This document shows positions 46,852-55,066 of a DNA stretch of 64,000 nt, one piece after another; position 1 is the stretch's first letter; the number at the start of each line of letters is the position of its first letter. The position numbers were made by a program, and so were the translations under genes. The DNA is from a virus: positions 1 to 64,000 of the IMG/VR virus record IMGVR_UViG_3300015263_000508; one strand, written 5' to 3'. The notes under the pieces are model-generated. The model made no database searches, was not told where the DNA came from, and saw only the letters and a list, made by a program, of their open reading frames with translations.

Positions 46852-49800
46852 TTATTTCGCTTTCGGGTCTATTTCGTCCCATGAATTGGAACCGGTCGAT
46901 ACATCAGACCAAGAGTTTGAATGACCGCTAACTTGCGACCAAGCATTCGTTGTCCCTCCGGTATTCGACCAAGGGAAGTTTATGTTCGAGCGTGTAAGTT
47001 GCGCCTTGACGCCGCCAAGATGGTAAGCCCCACTACTTGCATCGATGATGCTTGCATATAGCAACGATGCGTCAGTTCCTGTTACTGCGTAGGAACCTGC
47101 CCCTGCGGTGATTGAACGATCTTGAAAATGCTCAAGAGATACATCGGTTCCTGTGATGGTGTATCCGCCACCGGATGCATCAAGAGTGTAGGTCCGCAGG
47201 AAGCTTAATGCGGTTCCATTGATCGAGTAGGAACCAGTAGATACAGAGATGGAATGCCCATATAGAAGGGAAACGTCTGTTCCAGTTACTGCGTATGATC
47301 CACCAGCAGCATCAACAAGAAATCCGTACTCAAGAGAAACGTCGGTCCCATTGACAGAATATGCGCCTGATGCAGCAGCAAGAGTCTTCCCTGTATAAAG
47401 GGAAGCATCCGTACCTGTAATAGCGTAGGACCCTGCCGTAGCATCTATCAGCCTATCATAAAGAAGGGCTGTACCATGCTGCATTCCGCTGCCGAAGCCG
47501 GGGCCAAAAGCATCGCTTGGCCCATCTACTGCATAACTTCCGCTGCTTGCAGCGACTACCCTCGCCGTTATGGAAAGGCCTGCCGCTGTCCCTGTTACCG
47601 TATAGGAACCACCAGAAGCAACAAGCGTTCTGGTCTGCTCAAGTGTGGCTACTGTTCCTGTGATTGCATAGGAACCACCAGAAGCAACAAGTGTTTTCCC
47701 TGTCGATCCAGACCAGTCAAGTACGGCATCTGTACCGGTAACTGTATAGCTTCCGCTCGTTGCATCGATCAGGAAGTCATGTAAAAGCGAAGCAGCGGTT
47801 CCGCTAATTGCGTAGCTGCCGTTTGCCGCAGAGACTTCATAACCATGCAGGAGAGAGGCGGCGGTGCCAGTGATCGTATATGATCCGGCAGTTGCCGTTA
47901 CGGTTCTTGACTGCTCAAGGAGAGCATCGACACCGGATATGGTATAGCTTCCGCTGGTTGCGGAGACTACAAACCCATGCTCCAATGTAGCATCGGTTCC
48001 ACTGATTGTATAGGCACCACCAAGAGCATCGATGGTCTTGTTTCCACCGGCCCTTGTGAGCGTCGCATCAGTACCTGTTACGGTATATGAACTGGTAGTG
48101 GCATCGATCAGGAAGCCATGAAGAAGCGAAGCGGCTGTACCGTTTATCGCGTAGGAGCCAGCCGTGGTGGCGTCTATTACATAACCGATTTGAAGGGTAG
48201 CATCGGTTCCAGTGATCGCATATGCGCCAGATGTAGCGTCTATTACATGGTTGTGAAGTAATGAAGCAGCAGTTCCTGCAACCGAATAGGAACCTGTCGT
48301 AGCATCTACAGAGTACCCATAAAGGAACGTGGCATCTGTTCCGGTAACAGAATAACTACCGGCTGTCGTTGCATCCAGCGTGCGTCCAGCCTGAAGGTAG
48401 ACGTTATCGCCTGTATCGCCAGAAAGAAGAAGCCTGTCGGTCCCGCTTTGGGCGTCGCCCGAGAGGAGTAGGTATCCAGTTGTTCCCGAAAGGTTGAGAA
48501 GGTCCGTTCCACCAAACGTGTAATTGGTTGGCGATATGTTGTATTGCCCGCTTGTTCCAGTTCCAAAAGGAAGGCGGTACGTCTTGGTCAAAGTGGCCGC
48601 TGTGCCGCTTACAGAATACGATCCAGCATTGGCAGTGATGACAGAACCAACGGTCAAAGTGGCCGCTGTTCCAGTCATGGCGTAGGAACCAGCGGTCGTA
48701 GCGTCTATCGTTCTTGCTTGTTCAAGATTGGCTGCGGTTCCGGTGATTGCATAGGAACCGGCTGTGGTGGCGTCGAGGGTGTATCCAGTAGAAAGACTGT
48801 ATTCGTTGTAGTAATAAGTGCTGCTGCTTGAGTAAAGGTATGCTATTACATCAGAAGAACCTCTAGTGTAGGAATTAGCACTATAAATATTTGTTACTGA
48901 ATGTCCAAGAGTTGCTGGAGTTCCCCAAGTATCATCACCGGCACCAGTGCTGTTTATATAGGCTGTGCCGCCAGAGTGATAATTGACACAGTATTGCGTT
49001 GTACCGTTAACAGCACTGCCATGACCGGACGTTCCTGAATCACTCGTACTGACGCCCGTGTATATTGTCGGGGTTCCGGGGGAGTCCGCATCGTTAAACC
49101 CGGCTGTAGCATAATTTGAACCACTATCGGGGTAGAAAAACCGTATCTTTCTTGTTGAACCGTCGAGGAACGAAACACCAGTATATCCTGTGACACCTGA
49201 ACCATATGACGACAGTATTGATGTATCTATTGTGGTTCCTTGGTGACCAAAGCTATTATCTGAAAGAAGCGTTGAATACCAAAGGGTGGCAGTGCTGGAC
49301 CCTCGATAACTAATGTGAACCCTGTCATTCGTGTCGTCTGCATGAACAGCAAAGCTGTGCTGCTCACTTATCGTGTTCTTGCCAGCATTGCTGATCGAAG
49401 TGTCGATTGATCCCCAAGTGCCACCTGAACTCCTGATGGCAAGGCAGACGCGGGCATAATTGGTGCCCATGTTGGATTCTGGCGGGCCGTCATAGGTAAC
49501 GACAACCGATCCGTCGGAGCGGACGGCAATGGAGCAATAAGTAACTCCTGTGCCGGTAGTGGCGTTGCCAACGCTTTCGTTGGTGGTTCCCCACGTATTG
49601 GTTGATGTGTTGAATGTATGATATTCAACGGTCCTTGTAGAACCATCAATCTGCGTAACTATATGTATTGTTGTTCCGCGTACAACAGCGTGAATACCTC
49701 CAACACCACTAACACTTGGCCTGTTGGAACTATCCTGCTCCGTCCATCCAGACGATGGGTCGTCGCTATTGGCTTTAAGAACTACTAAATTTACGCCGCT

Positions 49801-49896
49801 TGCCTGTGCCACGATATAAAAAGATGATCCAACCTTAAAAGGACCGCCACAGGGTTCGGCAAAAATATATGAACCAACGCTAATGGGCAGGGCCAT
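46852..49896 (-). CDS. Tail-appendage protein with about 22 tandem beta repeats
   Basis: A 1014-residue protein. The first 370 residues are a beta-rich domain with WG(S/T) and short Asp/Gly loops, perhaps a propeller. Then comes a tandem array of roughly 22 units of about 22 residues with the pattern D-A-T-x-G-S-Y-(A/S/T)-(I/V)-x-G-T-(D/A)-A-x-L. An insert with a double LLLSGD unit breaks the array once, and three NxWSxV units with Trp end the chain. Repeats of this kind form long fibres. It lies in the host-recognition region, so receptor contact is likely. Confidence 0.68.
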   Translation of the reverse strand: MALPISVGSYIFAEPCGGPFKVGSSFYIVAQASGVNLVVLKANSDDPSSGWTEQDSSNRPSVSGVGGIHAVVRGTTIHIVTQIDGSTRTVEYHTFNTSTNTWGTTNESVGNATTGTGVTYCSIAVRSDGSVVVTYDGPPESNMGTNYARVCLAIRSSGGTWGSIDTSISNAGKNTISEQHSFAVHADDTNDRVHISYRGSSTATLWYSTLLSDNSFGHQGTTIDTSILSSYGSGVTGYTGVSFLDGSTRKIRFFYPDSGSNYATAGFNDADSPGTPTIYTGVSTSDSGTSGHGSAVNGTTQYCVNYHSGGTAYINSTGAGDDTWGTPATLGHSVTNIYSANSYTRGSSDVIAYLYSSSSTYYYNEYSLSTGYTLDATTAGSYAITGTAANLEQARTIDATTAGSYAMTGTAATLTVGSVITANAGSYSVSGTAATLTKTYRLPFGTGTSGQYNISPTNYTFGGTDLLNLSGTTGYLLLSGDAQSGTDRLLLSGDTGDNVYLQAGRTLDATTAGSYSVTGTDATFLYGYSVDATTGSYSVAGTAASLLHNHVIDATSGAYAITGTDATLQIGYVIDATTAGSYAINGTAASLLHGFLIDATTSSYTVTGTDATLTRAGGNKTIDALGGAYTISGTDATLEHGFVVSATSGSYTISGVDALLEQSRTVTATAGSYTITGTAASLLHGYEVSAANGSYAISGTAASLLHDFLIDATSGSYTVTGTDAVLDWSGSTGKTLVASGGSYAITGTVATLEQTRTLVASGGSYTVTGTAAGLSITARVVAASSGSYAVDGPSDAFGPGFGSGMQHGTALLYDRLIDATAGSYAITGTDASLYTGKTLAAASGAYSVNGTDVSLEYGFLVDAAGGSYAVTGTDVSLLYGHSISVSTGSYSINGTALSFLRTYTLDASGGGYTITGTDVSLEHFQDRSITAGAGSYAVTGTDASLLYASIIDASSGAYHLGGVKAQLTRSNINFPWSNTGGTTNAWSQVSGHSNSWSDVSTGSNSWDEIDPKAK
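46988..48790 (-). repeat. In-frame tandem repeat array
   Basis: About 22-24 degenerate copies of a 63-72 base unit inside the appendage gene, coding for the DATxGSYxITGTDAxL pattern. Copies share blocks at the DNA level (for example runs reading GTATAGGAACC on the plus strand), so recombination between units could change copy number and hence fibre length. Confidence 0.75.
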
Positions 49897-50714
49897 TACA
49901 GAAGCCCTCCGTAAGCCGTCATACCGCCATACGTCACTGACGGTATGATCTTGTGGGTGGTGAACCCGTTAGCATCGAGAAACGTGCGCCAGTCAGCGTA
50001 GGACTTCCAGTTCAGATCGGGCTGCTGGAATGCTTCTTCCTGCAAGGGAGACAGGATGTGAATAACCTGTGTCTGTGCATTCCCTTTCTGTGCCACGAAT
50101 CGATCAATGGATTCGCATATCTTGAGTGCCGTTGCGTCATCGACGGAGTTCAATGTCTCCTCTGTGATTACATATGCCGGTGTATTTGAGAGAGTGTTGG
50201 CAACAGCGCGGATTGACTTGTTCGAGGACATATCCTCGCCAATTAGCCTGCCCCATCCCCTGTTGGCCGGGGCAGCACGACCGCCTTCCATGAAGTAGTC
50301 GAGCCAGTTCATGCCAGCTACGCCACGCGATCTGGTAAGGCCCGTGTCATGAATCACATCGGTATCTGGATTGATGCCGACTTCTGCAAGGCATTCGCGG
50401 ATTTCAGCTTCCTCGCTGGTATCCTTGTTGCCAAGAATGTAACTGGATGTGTCTATGCCGGTAACATCGATACCGAGGTCTGCAAGTCCGCGACCGGTCC
50501 AATTGAAACCACAGCCGACAACGACAGCCGACTGACCAGACTGCATTCCTGCGCAATTGAAAAGGAGGGGGGAGAAGTGGGAGCGTTGATACCGGCCTAC
50601 TGGCCAGTGATGATAATGAAGGCGAATGCCGGGACGATCAGCGGGATGACCGAACTCTCTTTCGGCATTGAAACTGTAGAAGCGTTTGAAATCTGCTTTG
50701 TCCCAGACCGGCAT
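49896..50714 (-). CDS. SAM-dependent methyltransferase-like protein
   Basis: A 272-residue protein. The Rossmann SAM-binding pattern is seen in AVVVGCGFNWTGRGLADLGIDVTGID: glycine-rich loop, then acidic Asp at the end of strand 2. The rest is mixed alpha/beta. A methyltransferase in the host-recognition part of the operon could modify a virion protein or a small substrate; no target motif is visible. It overlaps the neighbours by TAATG and a shared base. Confidence 0.68.
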   Translation of the reverse strand: MPVWDKADFKRFYSFNAEREFGHPADRPGIRLHYHHWPVGRYQRSHFSPLLFNCAGMQSGQSAVVVGCGFNWTGRGLADLGIDVTGIDTSSYILGNKDTSEEAEIRECLAEVGINPDTDVIHDTGLTRSRGVAGMNWLDYFMEGGRAAPANRGWGRLIGEDMSSNKSIRAVANTLSNTPAYVITEETLNSVDDATALKICESIDRFVAQKGNAQTQVIHILSPLQEEAFQQPDLNWKSYADWRTFLDANGFTTHKIIPSVTYGGMTAYGGLL

Positions 50715-50956
50715 CAGGCTTCCTCCCCGATATGGAAAACATCGCAGACCATGGCTTCCCCTATGTCATGATTAACGAGAAGGATTTCCTCATCCCACAA
50801 GCCGTTGCCGATAACATACGCTTCCGATGGTATCTTGCCACTTGGGAAGGGGAGATGTTTCTGGACCCACATGCGAAACAGCGGGCCTACCCAAAGCCTG
50901 ATGATCTTGTGTTCAAGCTGTGCCTTCTTGATCTGGAAGATAAGACGGCCACACAT
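50714..50956 (-). CDS. Small hypothetical protein, start uncertain
   Basis: About 80 residues, MCGRLIFQIKKAQLEHKI at the proposed start, with a clear strand-helix body ending KIPSEAYVIGNGLWDEEILLV and VCDVFHIGEEA. No good ribosome site fronts ATG 50956; a TTG/GTG start near 51052 would extend it into the previous gene. The opposite strand also has an open frame, but gene order and the overlap with the methyltransferase start favour this one. Confidence 0.5.
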   Translation of the reverse strand: MCGRLIFQIKKAQLEHKIIRLWVGPLFRMWVQKHLPFPSGKIPSEAYVIGNGLWDEEILLVNHDIGEAMVCDVFHIGEEA

Positions 50957-51011
50957 CTTGTACGAGCCGAAAGGCGTTGAATGTGGTGCAGGAGATGGGA
51001 GGGGATTTGCT

Positions 51012-51347
51012 CTAGCGGGATTCCCAGAAAGGCCGAGGATCGTCACCACCAATGCAGAACTGGCGATGCTTGCGACCGCATGTGCAATGGAAGATATAGA
51101 TGTCAGGGGCCGTTTCCTTTGGGCTAGAATAGCGGGCTTCTATCTGGTGATTCTCCGGGTGACGGCAGCAGGAGGCAATCTTCTGGTTATGCTCCAGTGC
51201 CTCCGTCATACGTGCCGGGAGAAGATGATGTACCCGCGCCACAGGAACCTTTGGGCACGCCTGTACATGGGTGCCTTCAAGTTTCTGCGGTTGTGGCTTC
51301 ATGACGCCAAGGTCAGCCATGACCTTGGCTACAGATGAAGTAGACAT
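51012..51347 (-). CDS. Cysteine/histidine-rich hypothetical protein
   Basis: A 111-residue protein. The C-terminal half has a possible zinc site: ASCCRHPENH, then FHCTCGRKHRQFC. The N-terminal half is helical and basic. ATG 51347 has GAGG upstream and starts eight bases after the previous stop. Function unknown. Confidence 0.58.
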   Translation of the reverse strand: MSTSSVAKVMADLGVMKPQPQKLEGTHVQACPKVPVARVHHLLPARMTEALEHNQKIASCCRHPENHQIEARYSSPKETAPDIYIFHCTCGRKHRQFCIGGDDPRPFWESR

Positions 51348-51354
51348 ACAGACC

Positions 51355-51780
51355 TCATGCCATGGTGAAGATGCTGGCACCGAAGTTGACGGTGAACGTC
51401 TCGCCGTTGCCGAGCGTAAACGAAGAACCGTAATCCCAATACGCAATCAGGATGTCTGCGGTCGGGGTGGTTGGCGTGTCGTCATAGAGCGATACATACT
51501 GACCGGAAGTCCAGTCGGCAGCGGTAGCCGTCCATACAACGTCAGTTCCGCCAATGGTTTCCGTGCCAGCCGAATATGTGCCGGTGTTGAGGGTGTCTTC
51601 ACCGCCAGCCGTGTAGCCGGTTCCGGTCACCTGTGTCAGGTTGGCAAGGGTTTCGTCCGTTGCCACGACCGGGGCATCGGAATGGAACACGACTTTCAGC
51701 GTGTCTGTGCCGCCATGAAGATCAATCTCCTTGTTGGCAAAATGCTGAATGAACAGGTTGTATTTGGTGTAAGTTGCCAT
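51355..51780 (-). CDS. Beta-rich virion protein, paralog 1
   Basis: A 141-residue beta-rich protein. It shares TGTGYTAGG, a following VxW, and an end with GETFTVNFGASIF with the gene at 51795, so the two are diverged duplicates. They probably belong to the capsid or tail surface as small repeated units. No enzymatic motif. Confidence 0.62.
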   Translation of the reverse strand: MATYTKYNLFIQHFANKEIDLHGGTDTLKVVFHSDAPVVATDETLANLTQVTGTGYTAGGEDTLNTGTYSAGTETIGGTDVVWTATAADWTSGQYVSLYDDTPTTPTADILIAYWDYGSSFTLGNGETFTVNFGASIFTMA

Positions 51781-51794
51781 TTTCGTCTCCTAAA

Positions 51795-52211
51795 TTAGGC
51801 AAGCCTTATAAGGGCGTCGTTCGCCGTCGCAGCCGGGAAGGTTACAACGAACGGGCTTGCCGAGGATGTGCGGTCGGAACCGAAATCCAAGACAATGACG
51901 GCCTTGTTCGATTTGGATGAATTGTAGATGAGCGCACCGCGAGCGGTGATTGTCGATGAAGCCCATGTCACATCAGAGAAATCGACGTAGGCCACTCCAC
52001 TTGCGAAGGCTATCGCCGCCCCGGTGAGCGTTGCCCCACCCGCTGTATAGCCTGTTCCCGATACCTCGTTCGACGTTGTATAGACAGTTGTCGAATTTCC
52101 GAGTGAAGCATCGGAAGTGTACAGGGCGATCTTGAAAGTATCGCTCGTGAAGTCATGGGTGCCGGACAGGAGTTCTTCCTTGAAGCTGTCTGTCAGGCCC
52201 TGAACAATCAT
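51795..52211 (-). CDS. Beta-rich virion protein, paralog 2
   Basis: A 138-residue protein related to the gene that follows it in transcription. The N-terminus has a short helix (GLTDSFKEELLSG), then SGTGYTAGG, DVTWASSTI, LDFGSDRTSSASPFVVTFP and a hydrophobic end. Overlaps the adaptor gene stop by four bases. Probably a small surface or neck component. Confidence 0.62.
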   Translation of the reverse strand: MIVQGLTDSFKEELLSGTHDFTSDTFKIALYTSDASLGNSTTVYTTSNEVSGTGYTAGGATLTGAAIAFASGVAYVDFSDVTWASSTITARGALIYNSSKSNKAVIVLDFGSDRTSSASPFVVTFPAATANDALIRLA

Positions 52212-52840
52212 ACCGGTATCCTCGCATCAGGCGTCCTGTACGTATCCTTCGGCACACGGCCTTCGCAGATAAGCTTGAGGTCCGTCACGGCCTTTTGGAA
52301 CAGGGACGTATATTGCTTGAACACATCCTGATCGCCCTTCAGGAATGCATATCCATGTATGAGCGATCCGTAGAGAAGAGCGTTTTCCGCGTTTTCCGAG
52401 AGCCAAGTCGTACCACTCGACGCTCCGTCAGCAAGGGAGGCTGGTTTGTAATAATAGTGAAGTTCCACTTCATATGTATCGTCAGGAGTTGGTCCAACAA
52501 TGAAGTTCGCGTCATCCCATTGTGCAAAGTATCTTGGCCTTCCGGTTGATGTTGACGGAAATGCTTCGCGGATAAAGTTCACATCCTTGTTCTCAAGGAA
52601 GTACATATCCGTGTCGGTAATGGCGAAGGAGTAGCTGGACAGGAAATCCGTTGGCAGTCCTACGTACCTGATGCCGACAGCACAGTTAGTGGTCGAGTTC
52701 TTGCGAAGGTCAGGTATCTGGACCTGCCTGTATATATCTTCTTCGGCACCTTTGATGAACTGCGCGATGTTGGAATTGAAAGTCGTTTCATCGACCTCCA
52801 AGAAATCCTTCAACATCTGCTGGAGTTCAGCGTAAGTCAT
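52208..52840 (-). CDS. Head-tail adaptor-like protein
   Basis: A 210-residue protein starting MTYAELQQMLKDFLEVDE. It has a helical first part, a beta hairpin with YFAQWDDANFIVGPTPDD, and helical segments around EDVFKQYTSLFQKAV, which recall podovirus connector/adaptor proteins under the portal. ATG 52840 overlaps the upstream stop (ATGA). It stands next to the 224-residue gp4-like gene, as expected for connector parts. Confidence 0.65.
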   Translation of the reverse strand: MTYAELQQMLKDFLEVDETTFNSNIAQFIKGAEEDIYRQVQIPDLRKNSTTNCAVGIRYVGLPTDFLSSYSFAITDTDMYFLENKDVNFIREAFPSTSTGRPRYFAQWDDANFIVGPTPDDTYEVELHYYYKPASLADGASSGTTWLSENAENALLYGSLIHGYAFLKGDQDVFKQYTSLFQKAVTDLKLICEGRVPKDTYRTPDARIPV

Positions 52841-53148
52841 GTCGTTACTGTCACCCTTCCAGAGGAAGTATCGATTACGCCGGAGCCTGAAGCACCGACA
52901 GGGTTCCATCCAAACAGCCGCCTGCTGTCAACCAGTTCCGGGCTATCGGAACGGGAGTTCTTTACAGACTGCTTGTCATTCGTCTTGATCCCCCGCGTAT
53001 CCAGTTGGGGATGAGACACATCCCAACACTTGCGACAGACGAGGCGTCCGGTCGGCTTGCCAATATAATACTCCTCGCGGAGCGTATTGAGCCGATACCG
53101 TTGCCCGCACCGGTCACAGATACCGGGGACACGATTTGAAAAATTCAT
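52837..53148 (-). CDS. Zinc-ribbon protein of the neck region
   Basis: A 103-residue protein with a zinc ribbon near the start: CDRCG and, 25 residues later, CRKCW. The rest is polar and ends with a beta-like GSGVIDTSSGRVTVTT. It overlaps both adaptor genes by a few bases. A similar small CxxC protein occurs beside adaptor genes in several podoviruses that I recall. Function unknown. Confidence 0.6.
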   Translation of the reverse strand: MNFSNRVPGICDRCGQRYRLNTLREEYYIGKPTGRLVCRKCWDVSHPQLDTRGIKTNDKQSVKNSRSDSPELVDSRRLFGWNPVGASGSGVIDTSSGRVTVTT

Positions 53149-53816
53149 CTTAAATCAGGAACGAGCCAGAGAGAGGCCTTTTCCCTGTCCTCCTGTGATG
53201 CAAGATTGAACTGGCGTTCGTACTCCATCTGAAGCATCTGTATGCGGTCGCTTGCCTGCGGTGTCTTCATGGACAGGTAATAGGCAAGACCGCTTGTGAG
53301 TGCCGGATAGAAACGGGGAGGGATGTCCATCGTGTTCGTGTAGTTTCCGCCGTCTTCAATCCTGCGCACCTTGTAATAGACAAGTGTTCCTGCTTCTGTT
53401 GGTACAGGCCAGATATGCACCACCGGACCTGTCAAAAGCCTGTTCACCCAGAACTGGCTTGGGTCACCTGTCTGGTTCTTGTTGGCGATAGAAGACCATT
53501 GCGACACGGAGATGCGCGTCATCTGCCTGTCGTTTTGAGATGAACCACTACCAGTTCGCCATGTGGCATCCAGTACATCAATCGTGTCCGTTTCCAGCGA
53601 AACACTCGTGTCACCGGCAGCAACAGAAGCGGTCGTCTCTTCGATTGCCCACATGTTGATGCCACGGTTTGCCCACTCCTTCGTCAAAAGATCAAGGGAT
53701 CGTCTGGCCGTTTTCAAGTGGTATCCAGACCGGACTTCCACACCGACCATTTCGTAAGCTTCTTCAATAATATCAAGCAGATCGAGGCTAAACGAAGTAG
53801 TCCCAGAAGTAGTCAT
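53145..53816 (-). CDS. P22 gp4-like head-tail adaptor / DNA-stabilisation protein
   Basis: A 223-residue protein. DLLDIIEEAYEMVGVE, TARRSLDLLTKEWANRGINMWAIEE and LTSGLAYYLSMKTPQA are the helical blocks seen in gp4-like podovirus head-completion proteins; the middle is beta-rich with PVVHIWPVPTEAG. It is expected to bind under the portal and close the filled head. ATG at 53816 overlaps the previous stop (TGATG). Confidence 0.72.
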   Translation of the reverse strand: MTTSGTTSFSLDLLDIIEEAYEMVGVEVRSGYHLKTARRSLDLLTKEWANRGINMWAIEETTASVAAGDTSVSLETDTIDVLDATWRTGSGSSQNDRQMTRISVSQWSSIANKNQTGDPSQFWVNRLLTGPVVHIWPVPTEAGTLVYYKVRRIEDGGNYTNTMDIPPRFYPALTSGLAYYLSMKTPQASDRIQMLQMEYERQFNLASQEDREKASLWLVPDLR

Positions 53817-53974
53817 CAACCTTTAACTTTCTTCAGACGAGGATTCTTTTTCTTGGCCGCTGTACTTGCCTTGCGTGTCTTGGAAGCAAGGATCGCATCA
53901 GCAGCTTTCTTCGAATATCCCTCACTCTGGATTTTCTTGGACACGGCCTTGAAGCCGGGATGCTTGCGTTTCAC
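53816..53974 (-). CDS. Small basic helical phage protein
   Basis: A 52-residue, Lys-rich protein starting at GTG 53974 with CAGGAG upstream. It has the pattern FKAVSKKIQSEGYSKKAADAILASKTRKAS, a short helix-loop-helix shared by tiny basic phage proteins next to head and tail genes. Ends in a TGATG overlap with the gp4-like gene. Its role is unknown; DNA binding or packaging is conceivable. Confidence 0.6.
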   Translation of the reverse strand: MKRKHPGFKAVSKKIQSEGYSKKAADAILASKTRKASTAAKKKNPRLKKVKG

Positions 53975-53975
53975 T

Positions 53976-54443
53976 TCAACTTCTCCTGTAAAACCGCCTC
54001 ACGTAATCGTATCCGTAGATTTCAGAGAAATCGATATACGGAATCTCGTCTGGTATCGGTGCAGAACTTCCATTCACCTTCGGCCAGTCTGTCTTCAGTT
54101 CTTTCCCGACAAGCTGCCCCATCTTCGCCAGCCATTCTTCTCTTCTTTCCACATCAACCGGAAGAAAGTGGATCGTGTAAGTCATTGAAAAATGGTTCAT
54201 TCTTTCCCAACAGTTCAGGAAAGCAGCGCCTCTCTTGATGTGTTCGTTCGGCGTTGTGTTGAAGCGCCTTACCCATGACTTCCAGACGTCTTCAGGCTTC
54301 CGAAGCGGAGCGACAATCAAGTCGGCCTTCTTCAGATGTTCCTCTATATTGGCGTCGAAGACGTGGATGAATTTATCAAGGGAGAGAAGATGTTGCAGGA
54401 AATGCGATCCTGTATGCGGGATTGAAGTGAGGAATATGTTCAC
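53976..54443 (-). CDS. Sulfotransferase-like protein
   Basis: A 155-residue protein that starts with GTG (overlapping the previous stop). The N-terminal [14 protein letters not shown] resembles the P-loop-like 5'-phosphosulfate loop of sulfotransferases, and [11 protein letters not shown] matches their 3'-phosphate-binding motif. The chain is short for the family, so the substrate side may be reduced. It may modify a surface or virion molecule, but activity is unproven. Confidence 0.62.
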   Translation of the reverse strand: MNIFLTSIPHTGSHFLQHLLSLDKFIHVFDANIEEHLKKADLIVAPLRKPEDVWKSWVRRFNTTPNEHIKRGAAFLNCWERMNHFSMTYTIHFLPVDVERREEWLAKMGQLVGKELKTDWPKVNGSSAPIPDEIPYIDFSEIYGYDYVRRFYRRS

Positions 54444-54586
54444 TTCTTCTTTTTCTTCTTCTTGCGGGCTTTACCTGCGACAGAATACGCAATGGCAATA
54501 GCCTGCTTCTGCGGCTTACCTGCCTTCATCTCCGTCCGAATGTTCTCGCTTATCACTTTCCGTGACCGACCCTTCTTCAGAGGCAT
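54440..54586 (-). CDS. Tiny basic protein ([10 protein letters not shown] type)
   Basis: A 48-residue protein, [19 protein letters not shown] at the start, with [15 protein letters not shown] and a Lys-rich end. This pattern is very frequent in small phage proteins (DUF6496-like), function unknown. It overlaps the gene at 54746 by 71 bases in another frame and its stop overlaps the sulfotransferase-like start. Confidence 0.6.
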   Translation of the reverse strand: MPLKKGRSRKVISENIRTEMKAGKPQKQAIAIAYSVAGKARKKKKKKK

Positions 54587-54746
54587 CGTTTTTCTCCAAA
54601 GGATTTGACCAACCGGGGGGAGCCATCAGAACCGCCCATCCATTCCGATGGTCAACATCGTGGTGGTTCTCGTCGTAAACCCGTATCCATCCCTTATCAG
54701 CCCATTCCTTCTGGTGCTTCCTTGGGACGTAAACGAGTTCGGTCAT
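54516..54746 (-). CDS. Hypothetical protein overlapping a smaller gene
   Basis: A 76-residue protein. The first 50 residues, with [23 protein letters not shown] and [11 protein letters not shown], look folded; the acidic tail from NDASEEG onward lies over the next gene in a different frame. Starts on the upstream stop (TGATG). Function unknown. Confidence 0.55.
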   Translation of the reverse strand: MTELVYVPRKHQKEWADKGWIRVYDENHHDVDHRNGWAVLMAPPGWSNPLEKNDASEEGSVTESDKREHSDGDEGR

Positions 54747-55066
54747 CAGAATCCCCTGTTCGGTACGTACAAGCAGTATATGTGTGTGCCGTCTTTACCA
54801 CCGGCAGTGCATAAATGGTAGAACTCATCCTTCGACATGTGGATGCGGTTGTCCCCGTAACCGATTATTTCCGGCTTGTCTCCGTTCTGGACAAGGTAAC
54901 CATCGGGGGTAACCTTGACACGGTTCGTGACAATCTGCCGACAATCAACTCCAGAGCAGCACTTGAAATCGTATTTCCAGCCAGTGGGCGCATCATGAGA
55001 ATACGCTATCGTTGACAAGATTAAAACCCATGTGACGCAAGCAGGTATCAGTTTCCAGTTACCCAT
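54746..55066 (-). CDS. Secreted cysteine-rich protein
   Basis: A 106-residue protein with a signal peptide (hydrophobic core ACVTWVLILSTIAY, cleavage likely before HDAP). The mature part starts HDAPTGWKYDFKCCSGVDC and has two more cysteines near the end, so disulfides in the periplasm are likely. I recall similar HDAPTGW...CCS.DC proteins in phages and prophages of Alphaproteobacteria. It might block infection by other phages or alter the envelope; unproven. Overlaps the tailspike gene by 19 bases. Confidence 0.65.
   Translation of the reverse strand: MGNWKLIPACVTWVLILSTIAYSHDAPTGWKYDFKCCSGVDCRQIVTNRVKVTPDGYLVQNGDKPEIIGYGDNRIHMSKDEFYHLCTAGGKDGTHIYCLYVPNRGF

Noticed and set aside
46988-48790. 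CRISPR-like interpretation of the repeat array
   Set aside because: Units are degenerate, in frame and code for a regular protein repeat; there are no unique spacers.
50732-50980. Plus-strand frame reading MENIADHGFPYVM, opposite the gene at 50714
   Set aside because: It looks protein-like, but it would be the only plus-strand gene in a 37-kb minus-strand operon and lacks a promoter or ribosome site.
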